Shown in pieces: positions 13,671 through 25,711 of a stretch of DNA of 64,000 nt. A model generated the notes under the pieces. The model had not been told where the DNA came from. It worked only from the letters and a program-made list of their open reading frames with translations, and made no database searches. The DNA lies in NCBI RefSeq assembly GCF_033439725.1, contig NW_026944383.1:7564001-7628000 (forward strand), in the 5' to 3' direction. How positions within the stretch are numbered: position 1 is the first letter of the stretch; each line of letters begins with the position of its first letter. The position numbers and the translations under genes were made by a program. This DNA is from Neurospora tetraspora (taxonomy: Eukaryota > Ascomycota > Sordariomycetes > Sordariales > Sordariaceae).

Positions 13671-13772
13671 TAGAGTATTAGGGAGGTCTGCAGCCAGATT
13701 CTAGTAGCTAGGAGGCTAGTCCTTATTCAGAGCCCTCTTCTTACTAGCTGGATTTAACCCTCCAAACTAATA
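13671..13772 (+). repeat. Right terminal direct repeat of the outer element
   Basis: Gap-free match to 1-102. Its end coincides with the change from AT-rich repeat sequence to normal base composition, so it probably marks the right edge of the outer element. Confidence 0.75.
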
Positions 13773-16510
13773 GTAAGTTGTAAGCCCCGGTGTAAGAGAC
13801 GGGCAGGGACCTCCACTGGGGCTGGACTATCAATCACATAATCAAGGTATCAAGCAGTGAGGCGGGTTTGCTACCTCTACCCGTGCCTTGCCGCCTTGCG
13901 TGGTGAACAGGCAGGAGAAACAGTTCGGATGGGCACTCAAGCTCGTCTCGCAACAGTCAATTATTTTGAAAATTTTCCTTTCTGTTTGAGGTGAGTGAAG
14001 CCCCGGCCCCGGGGGAGACACATCATCGCCGGGCCTTGTGGAAGTGGTTGCGCAACTGCATAAAGTTGCATATGTCGTTGGTGGTTAGTTTGGTTTAGTT
14101 CAGTTCAGCTAATTCAGCGAGCGGGACGGCATGTCTCGTCGCGTCATTTGAGGTAAAAAAAAATTCGGCCCTGAAAGTCTGAAAGTTATTAAAGCGAAAA
14201 AGCCGAATTGGTACGTAAACTAAATGAAAGTCAGCCGAGAGATGGGACCATGGTGGTACGCCAGATAAGTCGAGTGAGGTTTCACAGATGACGAGGAGTC
14301 AAGGTGTGCCGTGGTTACGGGTACCACAGATATTGTATAGGGCCGTAGGTCTTGGCTCAATATCTGGCTGTCGAACTTACGACTGTCGTTCAACTACCTG
14401 TCGATACGCCGTCGTCGCCAGGCCCCGTCTCTCCTATTTGTTCGTCCTACCGTCCCAGGGGAGGAGCCCTGCGATTGTTTCACAAGACTTGTGTACGCTT
14501 GTGAGCCTCCCATCTCTCTCCTTTGAGGATGATTTGGGACCTGGTGCCTGTAGGTTGGTCACATGCTCAGTGGGAGGCCTGCCGCCCGCCGCCGGTCGCC
14601 AGTCGCCCTGGTCGGAAAAGGATGATACATGGCTTCAAGAATTGGCAATGCCTGGGGTAAGACAGACGGGCTCCATTTGTCCCATTTGATCATTGCCGCA
14701 AGACATTTTGGTGTTAGACGGAGGAACTGACGACGCGCTGGAGTCTGAAGTCTGGACGCGAATTCGAAGGATCGACATTCCTGCCAAGGCCCTAACCCCG
14801 CCGTAAGCTTGACGGACTCCTGGCTGTGCAGAGAAAGTGCAGACTGGTCGAGAAGTTCATCTGAAGTTGTGGTTCCCCAAAGAGCGCACTGTCGGATGTC
14901 GGCTGTCGGTCATGGTTCATCCAGCCATTCGTTCAGTGTTGTTTGGATGGATTCAGTTCGATGATGGATGGATCATGGAAGTCGGAAAGTGAGAGTTGCA
15001 AGCGGAGTGGAGATGGGTTGCTGGGCTTACTGGGGGGCCTTGCTGAAGGTTGCTAGGAATGCAAAAGGAACCCGTGAGAACGAAAGAACGGTCAACGGCC
15101 CAAGGATACCGGCCAAGGACCGTTCTGGCCAATTCAGCTTCTCCACCGAGATAGCGTGACGTCGCGTCAACGTGTTCGCATTGGCGTGCCCAATTTCATT
15201 TTATTTTACGAGCCGTCAACAACAAGTGTCGTCGGTCATGGCGGTGTAGCGGAGTAGGTATGTAGCTGAGAGGTTGGAGAGAAAAGGGGTTAGTCGGTCG
15301 CGTGCACGCGTATGGTGGAGGATTGGGTATCATATCGTGAATAACTTCTGTTGAACTCGATGCAGTGAGTGCCTGTTTAAGTCGGGCTGGCAGGCTGCAG
15401 TGCTGCCTATCTGCCTGCCTCTGTGATGTAAACTGTCGTTGCCAAGACGCGACGCTTGCTCCAAAACAAACTCCAACAGCATGGAGATCTCCCGGCAAGC
15501 TTCCCCGCATCGACCATGTCCCGTCATCTGCTCCACCTGACTTGACTTCGTCCGCCGTTCAACAACATGCCAAGCACATTCCGGAGACATCTCCACGCCC
15601 AAGTCCCAAGCATCAACCGAAGGCCAGAACACGGCGCGTCTTGGCGGCTTCGGGCGCTCCCTGACACGTCCCTTGGCCGCATCCTTGGCGACATCTCCGA
15701 AGGCTCTTGGCTCCCAGTCAAAAGCCCTGCTAGCGAGCGACCCGACTTCTTGGTACGCTTCCACTTTGGAGAAGACCGGACTGTGTTTCTTTTTCGGTTA
15801 AGTTTTGTTCTGCAGCCATCCATGGCCCATCCGCGCTTTTCATGGGTCTGAATGGGTCCTCACCTCACTTTGTTTGACTCCTTTTCAAAGCTCCCGCATT
15901 CGAGAACGCACTGCTTGGAAACCCAAACAGCAAACCCGGCCGCCATCCTGGGAAATTCCTGGGATCCCTGGGATCCTACAGCGTAACCCTGCCAACTGGC
16001 TCCTCCTCAGTCATCCCAGTCCTCCTCCCAGTCCTCTCCCCCTTGCCGCTCGAGTACGTTATCTGTACTTAAAGGATCCCCTGTCCCGAACCTCCCGGAT
16101 CGATTCCTGTCTTGAGACCTCTCTGTGTGATACTATGATCTCACTGATCATTCCACCGAGACTCCTGTCAGCTTAGTTCAACTGCAGTGCCGTATCATCA
16201 CACATATCTGCCGCGGGTCTCTGCAGTGTTCAGCATCGGATTTGCCAACCGAGTCCGGCCTTATCTTCCATTGTCTTGTTTCCTGTTACACAACTTAGAC
16301 GCCGTTGTCTCTGTAACTACCACCTTCCTCTTTTCAGCTTTTTCTATAATACAAAGAGGCCCGGAGTGAGATCCCAGCCCTCCAAGAGGTTCCCCACCGG
16401 ACACTCCTTTCTCGCTACCACCAGAGCGACGCTCCCTTGACAGCAAGTTCCCAAGACAAACTCCATACCACATACGTCAGTTCTCCGGGTTTTGTTTCTT
16501 ACACATCATC
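13773..16510. other. Intergenic stretch without a recognisable gene
   Basis: Base composition is normal and both strands carry many short overlapping frames. None has a codon pattern or motif that I trust. The last kilobase is pyrimidine-rich and probably holds the promoter and 5' UTR of the gene at 16511. Confidence 0.5.
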
Positions 16511-17249
16511 ATGACTTCAGCGGCGAACATGGCTGTAAGGGAAAAGCGACGAGGGGCTTCCCAGCAGGATATCGTTCAGATGGAGGTTCGAAAGGCTATG
16601 ACGGCGGCCGAGTACTCGCGACGACAGTTTGTCCTCAACTTCGCCGCCAGCAAGAACATTCAGCTTCTCATCCCCGGCAAGAAGGCGGATGCGATCAAGG
16701 AGGCCGAGGAGTGGACGGTTGTCTGGCTGGCCCAGAACCAACTCACTACAGTGTCCAACGATTTCTTCAAGTATACAGTTGACTCGAGGCTATGGAGCAA
16801 GCTCGGTACGTTAATATTCATCTTCCCTGGCTGAGGCATGACTAATCTCTCGAGCAGTCGGTGACGAAATTCCGTTTCCATTTGCTTTTATGAAATGCCC
16901 CAACAACCCCAGCGATGGCGAGAACAGGAGCAGGGCACCAACACCAAAGGGTGATGCTCTCTTGACAAACCATGCCGTCGAGATTACCAGCAACACTGCC
17001 TCCGCTCCCAACCTGCCGACCAGCAAGCAAGTTAAGAGGCAGTCCCTTCAACGGTCGGAATCAGATAACGAGACCGTGACTAGAAGACACACAGACACCA
17101 AGAAGGCGAAGACAACCGGAATTCCCCTGGATAAGGCGCGCAGTCTCTCGCTCGACAGCGTGGACGACGACCTGAAGGTGCCCAAGAAGCCTAGCAACCG
17201 CTTCTTGGTGCGGTTGAGCCGCTCGTGGTCTCGGCGGGTTTCATCCTGA
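16511..17249 (+). CDS. Hypothetical basic protein, two exons, 228 aa
   Basis: Exons are 16511-16805 and 16858-17249. The 52-nt intron has a GTACGT donor, a CTAAT branch site and a CAG acceptor, and splicing joins two frames cleanly. I do not recognise the family. Residues 1-100 look helical and mixed-charge (VRKAM, NFAASKNIQLLIPGKK, EEWTVVWLAQ). The second half is Ser/Thr/Lys-rich and probably disordered, with several possible phosphosites and a strongly basic tail (RLSRSWSRR). There is no signal peptide or membrane segment, so a nuclear or cytosolic protein is likely. The start is the first ATG after a long pyrimidine-rich leader; a frame beginning at 16492 is a shadow. It is the first host gene beyond the repeat block, at a distance of 2.7 kb. 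Confidence 0.72.
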
Positions 17250-20200
17250 ATGGGCCATATCCATTTCTCTAACTTCAGCAGTTTATCATCACTTCATTAT
17301 CAAAAGTGGAAATCATTTATCAGTCACGGACGGCAAATTGTATTTTTATCGGCATTCCACTCCCAGCTTCACAGGTACCCAACGGCCTTTAATAAAAACG
17401 ATCGGCGAACAGAGAAACGAACACGGCTTATCAGTGCCGGGAAAGATATCGAAAAGGAGAAAGGGAGGCCGCCGACCCACCTACACAAACATCGGCAAAC
17501 CTTCCAGGGCTGAAAGTTTGAAGAAGCGAGTCCTACATATTAACACGGCACGCGGGCCCAACGACTTGGTTTCCGGGTCCTGGGTCCTACAGCGACGTGC
17601 CATTCTGTGCCAGCCAAGCCGTGGCACAATACCTCCTTTCCAATAACGAAGGAGCGGGGAGGGGAATTATCATCAGCATCACACACAGGGAAGATGGAGG
17701 TGGGCATTACCCAAGGACTGGTTCAAACCGGCAGTGACCGGCTCGCGGTGAAGCGTGAGCGGCAAGCGGATGGGAGGGGGGAAGACATGCGGCAGATGTG
17801 CCAAGAGGCTTGGTATCCGCCGGGAAGGAAGGAAAACGGTCTTGGCTTTTCGGGTGCGTGGTTCTCGTGCGTGCTGATCACGTTGCGTTGACACCTTGGC
17901 AATGGCATGTGCTTCCCCATCCCTCGGAAGGCGGGAGACGACGGGAGTCGTCGAAGAACGAGAAGATGATGGAGAAGATCGAAAAGAAAAGAATGCGAGA
18001 ACGAAGCAAAACAGAACAGAACAAGCGATCGGAATCGAAAACGAACGATCAACGAAGCGACAAACGTGGTCTTGGCCTTCCTTGCCAAGGTAATCTGAGA
18101 TACCTTTGGCCTCTTGGCTCCCTTGGCCGCCTTCACCGTTGGATCACTTCCATCCCTTATTTCTTGGGACCGGCAAACCGGGTCTCGGATGGATGATACG
18201 CGGTACTGCGGAACCTTGGAAGGAATCCAAGGCGGCCAGGACTTGAGAGAGAAAGTCGGAGGAACATCCGATTTTTGGGGAATACCTGGAAATCGAACGG
18301 GACGAGTGTGATACTCACACAGTACGGTATATATCAAACTGTCTACCTACCGACCTACTTTTTGGTGGCTTGGGGCAGTGCCTTTCTTGGCAACACGCTG
18401 CCGAGACCGCGGCTGAGATCCCGATAGGTGTGTCTGTTGACAGGTCACTATCTGTCGTGAGAGACGACTCCTAGTTTCGGTCGGCCGAAAGGTCACTGGA
18501 CTTGATGCAGTCGATGTGTGCGACATGGCATTAACATGATGGGTTTGGTTTATTTTAGGTTTTCCGTTGTCCCTTTTCCCCTGTGCTATTATTACTATTT
18601 TTTATTTGCGTTTTCTTTTTGGTTTCGGTGTGTGTTTGTTTGGTTTTGGTTTGTGTGTGTGCATCTCCTCATTATCATATCATATCATCATAGGGCTTAC
18701 AGTATTACTAGGTAGCGCAGGTGTTGGCTGGTTGGGTTGTGTCTCTGGCGTGTTGTTTGATTGGATTGGATATATCGCATGGTTTTTTTTTTCTTTGCTT
18801 TGCTTATCGACATCATCGTGAATGGTTTGGTTTCTGGTTTTTGCTTTGCCTTCACAATACTTTTGGGGGCCAAAAAGGATAAAAAAGTTTTCATGCTGGT
18901 TTTTTTGTTGGGATCTTAACAAGCGGGACCTGGGACCTGGATGATACATGGTTTCTGGACATTTGTGGACGATGAATACCCTACCTACCTCTACCTTACC
19001 CTTCTTTGTAATCTACGCTTATAGCTTCTATCGATCTCCTTTCAGATTTGGATCTCATTGATGGCCTGATGGGGTGATTGTATATGTGAAACATGCTCCA
19101 CTTGATGTTGACTGTCTTTGAACTTGCCGTATCTATGCCTACGATACCTGGAGTATTGGGTACCAGGCCCTCTACTATCCTTCTTCATTTGGCCCAGGGT
19201 CAGAAGACCTTTGTTGACTCTTTGCAAAGCTAGATAGGCGAGGAGCAACTGAGACATCCAAGGTTTCCATATTGACTTCATCATCACCTTGTGTATGATG
19301 CCGCTGTCATACAAGCGCCTGGAGTCGCCATCCATCATCCGGATTATTTGTTGGAGCGCTTTTCAGCACACAATCAGCAGCATCAGCACCATTTTACTTT
19401 CTTTCCTTGGCCGCCTCACCAGTCCATGGAGCCATGGACGACACCTGCAACTCACAGCAGCTGGTAGATAAGGACCACGGTGTGCATATGAGGTTCAAAG
19501 ATTACGACAAAGACCAAAAATTGTCGAGCTTCACAACAACTGCCTATCAGAACGGGTACCGCATATCGCATAAGAAGATTTTGGTGTCGACGCCATTGCC
19601 AACAGACATCTATCTAATTCTGCCTGCTCGTGGATTATTCTTAATCCTTGAAACTGCATTGACGTATGGATTATACGCTTACGAGGATAGAGAAACTATC
19701 CATCAGCAAATGGGGCGGCTCGGTGCCTTATGGGGGTTTATGTTCGCATGATGCTTGGAGAGAGAGTATCCGAAGGTCAACCAGCACATCTACCCCCAAT
19801 CCCCAAAGTGAGCCCATCACCAACACCATGAACTCTCCACGTTCTTTAACAATGATACCCCATTTTCTTTTCTTTGTCTTGAGCCTTACCCCTTTCTCTT
19901 CTCACATGTCGTTATCGACGTGATTTACGCGATACTAAATACCAAATCCATTGAAAGGAACCTTGGAGATGAGACGTTGTATTGTCGCGCTGTGAAAGAG
20001 TTTATCCATACCCATAGCCATCCAGCTCCTTGAATATTCACTCAACGTCCATATATCCTTCTCTTGCCCTTCCCTTCCCATGTTGTGTCAATGTTAAGAA
20101 GACCGGACGCGATTCTTGGTTCTGCAGATTTGCGTGCTTCTTGGTAGTGTTGGATACCTGCGTCGTCATGGTGCTTGGGGCAAAGAAAGCCGACCAGCAT

Positions 20201-20865
20201 TGATATCACTACGCCATAGTCCCAGATATGTAAGTTATACACTGGTGCTTTCTCCAAAGCAGTGACGGGAATCTCCATATATATCACACTTATTCTTTGC
20301 CACGCGTCTCGAAACTCCATCCCAGGATAGCTGCCCAGCACGCGTTGCTGTGAAACAGCTATTGATCCCGCCTTCTTATTACTCGAGCCAGCTAGTTCGA
20401 TTTCTCATAGACTTTCGTCTGATGTACTTTGCGGTTAGTCATACGTCAAGGTTCAAGTGAATGGACTCCATTTTCGTGGGACCATTTTGCTGCCTGCTGA
20501 AAAGAGGCAGCGAGGACTTCACCCTCGCGGTTGTCTCTCCTCCTCGTTTTATTTCTTTCTGCGACATCAATCTCTTGACCAGTACAGCTTGGGTTTTCTG
20601 CACTTCTGAATGTCTGGGAGATGGCCAGCGGAGTGAATATTACACAAACGGTATTCGCCCACGAAAACGAAAGTTCAGAACCTGGGACGAACGCTTGACC
20701 CGCTCTTGCCAGAACTACCACCCCCACCTCCAAACCTTCCTTCCTTCCACAAACAACCTCCTTCTCAACCCAGTGGGAAAGCACTCTCCTACATCCTCAT
20801 CTCTCCTTCCTTCTTTTGCGCTCCTTCTTCCTCCAGCTCCAGCAAATCTTCAAGCAACAGCAACC
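17250..20865. other. Long intergenic stretch, 3.6 kb
   Basis: I see no convincing gene. Both strands carry overlapping frames of 60-200 codons at 17.3-18.4 kb, typical of GC-balanced noncoding DNA. The region at 18540-18900 is rich in T and GT runs. The last 400 bp before the BTB gene are C/T-rich, as in fungal promoters and 5' UTRs. Confidence 0.5.
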
Positions 20866-22701
20866 ATGGCGGATATGGTCGATCCCAATGCCCCGCCCCC
20901 CCAGAGGGATGGCTACGACTCCGATGGAGATTATGACATGGGCTACAACGATGAGGATTTTGACGCATTCTTCCAAGGCCTCGAAGAGTTCAACGGCGGT
21001 GCCAGCAATCAACCACCTAGTCCTGGCAACGATATCCAGCGATGCGCGAACCTGGCGCGTCAGATTCTGTCCAGGCCGCCGCCGCCGGCCGAGCCTGCGC
21101 CGTACTATGAACCACATGAGTCCGCATTCGACATGGAGGAGGCACCTCGGGCACCGCCGGCACCCCCAGCAGCACCCGTCTACAAACCAGGAGTTCCGCC
21201 AATCCCTCCTCGGCCTTCCCCCACCTTTCGCCTTCCTTCCATCGACACCGTTTACGATGATCTACTGGCACCGAACCCTCCTCCGCCGGAGCAAGTCTAC
21301 CTGCCGCCACAAGGCCCGCCGCCTTTTGGTCGCACTCCGCCGCCACCACCACCGGTAGCACCCCCCGTGCCACATCACGAAGACGATGTGCTCGAGGTGA
21401 TCGACCCCAACGGAAACATCATTATCGGGTCCGGCGGCCCGCAACGGCAGAGATTCCTCGCCAGTACGGCCGCCCTTCTCCGCTCCTCTCCTGTCCTCGC
21501 CGCAATTATCATGCCCGAGCGGCATAATCAGGCTAATCAACAACCTGTACCCAAGCAAGAGCCTGGAATGGGTCAACAGCCCCCACTTCCTCCGATGCCA
21601 AATCCTCTACGCTCACCTGCCGCCTTCCTAATACCGCCCGAGGAGGATAGATCTTCCCTGCCGACCCTCTTTATCCCGGACGTTGAGGACAGGGTGTGCA
21701 AAACCTTCCTTCTCATCATTCATGGCTTTCTCAATAGAGTTGAGAAGAGTTTCAAGAGTGTCCAGCTCCTTTACGACCTCTTGATGTTTACCCACCGCTA
21801 CGAGATGACTCTGAGCCTCCAGTCTGTGGCAGTCCCGTGGCTAAAAAGGATCTACCACGAAAATCCTCTGCGTCATGACGAAGTGGCGAAGCAGCTGTGG
21901 ATTGTATACGAACTGGGACACTTGAAGATGATGAGGCATACTATTCGCTGTATGGTCAAGACGGCGAGGATCAATAAGGACGGCCAGCTGCTCGGTTACG
22001 GAGCCCAGGAAGGGAAGGATGAGTATACGCAGTGGGCTCCGTTGGTGCACTTGGGTTTGCTGAGTAAGTCTATGCCCCCTTTCACTTCACTAGTGATCGG
22101 ATGCTAACAAATGTTGAAAATAGGAGACATCACAATCTGCCGACAGCGCGTCATGAGCCGGCTCCTCTTTGAAGTTGAGCAAGTGATCGAGCGTCTCACC
22201 TCCTCCCCTCCAGTCCTCCCTCCCCACGACTCCAGTGACGATGACGAAGTCCAGAACGCCAGAGCTAGAAGTCACGATTCTAAAAATCCCAGACAACCCA
22301 TCGAGATCCCGCCAGACGACGCCCCTCGACAAGACGCCCCTCGACAAATGTGCGTCTCCCGCAGGCCGCCCGGGAGAGTCACTCACGCGGTCAATTGCGA
22401 CGCCAGCATGCTCGGAGCTCTACAACGTACACTGCGCCAGGAAGGATGGGCTACCATGGACTTGACTTGCAGTCCGAGTCATCTATACAGGCGGATCAAA
22501 AAGATTGGGAAGACCTCGACAGAACAGGTTGTCATCACGCATACGCTCAAGGGCCATAGGGCGTGCGATCCGTTTGGGGATGACAAGTGGATCAGGTTGG
22601 ATGACCTGATCATGGAGGAGGTGAAGATGATTCCCTTCGACGTCGAGGAGCTCAAAAAGCGTGGAGGAATGATGGGGTTCTCGATTCAAGATTGGAAGTG
22701 A
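20866..22701 (+). CDS. BTB/POZ domain protein with acidic, proline-rich N-terminus, 591 aa
   Basis: Exons are 20866-22063 and 22124-22701. The 60-nt intron has GTAAGT, GCTAACA and TAG. Residues 1-50 are acidic (DSDGDYD, DEDFDAF). Residues 60-170 are Pro-rich, with many PPP and PPPP runs. About residues 175-328 match the pattern of fungal BTB domains: DPNGNIIIG, then FLAST..LLRSSPVLAAII, then LPTLFIPDVEDRVCKTFLLIIHG, and a YDLLMFTHRYEMT..L block ending in WL. BTB domains mediate protein-protein contacts, often with Cullin-3 ligases; the partner here is unknown. The C-terminal 190 residues are spliced on and have no motif I know. I chose the start ATGG at 20866 for its context (CAACCATGG). The frame is open upstream to 20461, so a longer N-terminus is possible but looks like pyrimidine-rich UTR. 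Confidence 0.85.
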
Positions 22702-24368
22702 GAGCGAATTTGGGAGTTGGAATTACACCAAGCTTCGCGCTATATTTGCCAGGTCTTGAGGACGCCTCAGAACCGGACAACATAGGTTCTGTAAATGCTT
22801 GTTTGGAACGATGCGTTTAGTCTTGGAGGATTGGGATGGCATGGAAACGGAGCGCTGTGTTTCGGAGAGTGGGCTGATGGGAATCGGTTGGATTATCATG
22901 GTTCCCGATGTACACCGCCATGATCTCAAGCAGACGAGGAAGTTGGGAAGTTACTTCGGGGTAAGAGTCCTCATTGTCACCGCAAGGAATATAGCTCTCG
23001 TTGCTTACACCACATTGGTGGCTGTTGTTGGATTGTGACCAGAATGCATCAAAGTATCCTTGCAGTGGTGACAAAGGTCACTCGACATCGCAATGTATCG
23101 CCCAATTCTAGGGGAACTGTTCTAGGATAACTTGAGAGGATTGCCTTCCCATATTATACAGTAAATAATGGAATCAGGAAAGATTTGACGTTGAAGTGGT
23201 TGAGTGATGGAGGAGTGTCAACAACGAGTCCGGCATTTGTTGGGGAATGTATATCCAGGTCTCCCGTATCCCACCCTAAGCATTTAGTCCGGTGATCTCT
23301 CAACATTTAGTCCGGTGTATCTCCCAACACCTCAATTTCTACTAGTAGCAACGCATCCGACTTTCCGTACTTCTTACCAAGAAACTGAAGAGACTTTTGC
23401 ATCATCTGCTCAAATAGTGTTGGGAAATTCCTTTTCGCAACTCAGCTGGCCCAAAAGGGGGCTTTTTGCTGCATTCTGGGTTGCAGCTGAGAGCATGTTT
23501 GCTGGAGGAACATGTCTTGAGAAGAAAAGAGGTATGTGCAACTTCCCAGAGAGGACGAAACTTGAGACTTGGATAGCGACCCCCTTTGTTGTTCGCCTTT
23601 TCCAGGACTTCCTCGGTGCGAGCGGGAGTGCTTCGCTCAGTTCGCATCTTGAAGTTCAATGGGATGAACCCCACTCCCAATGGACGTCACTCCGCGAGTC
23701 CGAGCATCAGCAACGAGCAACGGCGAATTGAACCATTGGACAATTCGGATCCTGAAAAGTGAGATTCTGAGCTGCAATTTCAGCAAGAGCCAGAAATAAA
23801 AGGATTGTGTAAGAAGATCAACATGATTGAGACGGCGGAGGGTAGGAACGAGAGAACGGTCCGACTTTAACTGCCCAGGCAAGCACCTACTTAGTGGACG
23901 CCCTGGACGCTACTACTTGTAGGCGAACTTGTGGAGGCCTGGGCGCGCCCTTTGGTCGACGTCGGGTCCGCTAAAGAGCTTGCCTTCTGCGGGGAAGGCA
24001 CTACTGCACCACTTCGGCTGTAACATCGTCACTTCAAGGGCGAAGTGTCAGCTTCCATGATGTTTCAACCGACGTCGATACTCATCGATATAACACAAGG
24101 TACTTAGCTTCCTGAGTGTAGTACCTGCTTGTTGAAGTGATTCGTCATCTGTGAAATCCGATCGACCTCGGAAACTGTGGGCTGTATAAGTACCAAGTGG
24201 ATACGTCCGCTCCCATGCCAATTTGTTGGGGTTGATGGGCGTGACGGTTGAAAGCTTAAATACAAGAGCAGCTACCCCGACTCACAACTCTCACTTTCAT
24301 CATCATTTCCAGTCAAGTCAAACATTTTCTTTCAAAGTCCAAGCAAGCATCCAAAATCAGTAGTCACC
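22702..24368. other. Intergenic stretch between the BTB and GST-like genes
   Basis: No convincing gene. A 14-bp sequence (CATTTAGTCCGGTG) occurs at 23281-23294 and again at 23304-23317. An AT-rich TTAAATA element at about 24255, roughly 115 bp before the GST start, may act as a TATA-like box. Confidence 0.5.
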
Positions 24369-25230
24369 ATGGCCAACCAAGACCAAATCACCTTCTTCGA
24401 CATCCCCACCAAGGATGGCCGCACATGGACTCTCAACCCCTGGAAGAGTAAGACCCCCCCCTCCTTCTCCCATCCATCACCACTCACTTCCTTCATCTCA
24501 TCTCATCGCATCCCCTCCCCTCCCCCCCTCAACATAGTGAACTAACTAATTATCCTCCTCAGCCCGCTTCGCCCTCAACTACAAATCCCTCCCCTACACC
24601 ACCACCTGGCTCGAATACCCCGACATCGCGCCCACCCTCTCTCCCCACCTCCCGCCCGCCGCCCCCGTGCCCTCCACGAGCGCATACACCATCCCGGCCA
24701 TCCGCTTTCCCGACGGGACCTACATGATGGACTCCAAGAAAATCGCCTTGGCCCTCGAAGAGCGCTACCCTTCTCCCCAGTACCCCTCCCTGCACCTGGA
24801 CTCGCCCGTACTCGCCAAGTTGGAACCCATCGTGTCTCGCTTGCTGGGAAAGGTGGTTGGCATCTTCGTCCCCGGCGTCGCGAAGAAGGTTCTCGGCCCC
24901 AAAAGCGCGCCGTATTTTATTCGCACGCGGGAGGAGGCGTTCGGGATGTCGATTGATGAACTCGAAAGGACGCAGGGTGGGGTCCAAGTGTATGCGGAGA
25001 AGATTGGGGAGGAGTTGAGGGAGGTTACGGCTATGTTGAAGGAAACTGCAGGGCCGTTTTTCGAGGCTGGCAAGGTGACTTATGCGGATTTTGTGTGGGC
25101 TGGGTTTTTGATCTTTATGAGGTATGCGGATGAGGAAGGGTTTGAGAAGTTGTTGGAGGCTACGGGGGATGGGGATGTGCATGAGATGTTGTTGATGAGC
25201 GTGTGGCCTTGGGCGAGGGATGATATCTGA
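24369..25230 (+). CDS. Glutathione S-transferase-like protein, 248 aa
   Basis: Exons are 24369-24447 and 24563-25230. The 115-nt intron has GTAAGA, ACTAACTAA and CAG. The start has a strong context (CACCATGG). The N-terminal 90 residues read as a thioredoxin-like GST domain: FFDIP, then NPWKTRFALNYK (helix 1), TTWLEYPDIAP, YTIPAIRFPDGTYMMDSKKIALALE (the cis-Pro strand and the Asp-Ser glutathione-binding turn). The C-terminal half is the all-helical GST domain, ending FFEAGKVTYADFVWAGFLIFMRY. It resembles the UstS-like fungal GST group. Enzymes of this type conjugate glutathione to electrophiles or act in secondary metabolism; the substrate is unknown. No Cys sits at the usual active site, so a Ser or Asn type would be expected. 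No biosynthetic cluster surrounds it. Confidence 0.88.
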
Positions 25231-25711
25231 TATCCGGGGGCAGAAAGGGGTGGAGTAACAGGACTAATGGGTGACAGAACAACATTACAACTTCAGAATA
25301 GTGATATGATTGATTTCTCGCGATGAAGCCAATCCCGGCGCCTATGGGAGCCAGACATTCCCCAAGGGTCTCTTCAGCACAATCCATTCCGCTTAATGAG
25401 TTGTTGTTCGTTGTGGATATATCCGGCTTACGGTCCGGGGCTTCGACGATGACTGTTCGTTTAGAGGGATGTGGCACTTTTGGTTCATGACATCAGTTAC
25501 GTTTTTCGATCATCAGTACATATGGCGGTTGGTAGGAGACCTGAAATGGCCATCCATGCGTCAACACGAGTCAAACATGACTTATTATAGCTTCTAGCGA
25601 TGCGCACAGATCACAGAACACAGGAGAGCATACATGAAACATAGACAGTTGAGGTTGAACTTCAAATTGTTTTATTTCATTTCTTCATTCATTCATCACA
25701 GAGCCAGCCCT
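25231..25711. other. Convergent 3' intergenic gap
   Basis: The GST-like gene ends on the left and the AKR gene ends on the right, so the gap holds two 3' UTRs. No gene seen. Confidence 0.5.

Larger units (their letters stand above)
1..13772. mobile_element. Outer AT-rich, RIP-degraded repeat element with LTR-like ends (fossil, unclassified)
   Basis: Bases 1-102 and 13671-13772 are direct repeats in the same register with no indels. They differ at about 11 sites, all transitions. The interior (108-5248 and 13532-13670) is extremely AT-rich and has no long open frame. Just before the right repeat there is a TATA-like stretch near 13628-13637, which suits an LTR read on the plus strand. The element is therefore probably an old LTR retroelement whose left LTR begins before the window. 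I could not recognise RT, integrase or gag motifs in 108-5248, so the family is open and a large DNA element is possible. It is broken many times over. A Ty3/Gypsy element is inserted into it. Its age cannot be set from divergence because RIP acts quickly. Confidence 0.6.

Noticed and set aside
14288-14689. 133-codon plus-strand frame next to the repeat block
   Set aside because: No motif, no splice pattern and overlapping frames of similar length elsewhere in the region.
17723-18337. 204-codon minus-strand frame
   Set aside because: Overlaps plus-strand frames of similar quality; composition is that of random GC-balanced DNA and no domain is seen.
19407-19751. 114-codon plus-strand frame with a protein-like composition
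   Set aside because: It reads better than most neighbours (hydrophobic segment near the end), but it has no motif, no clear promoter and no splice partners, so I leave it uncalled.
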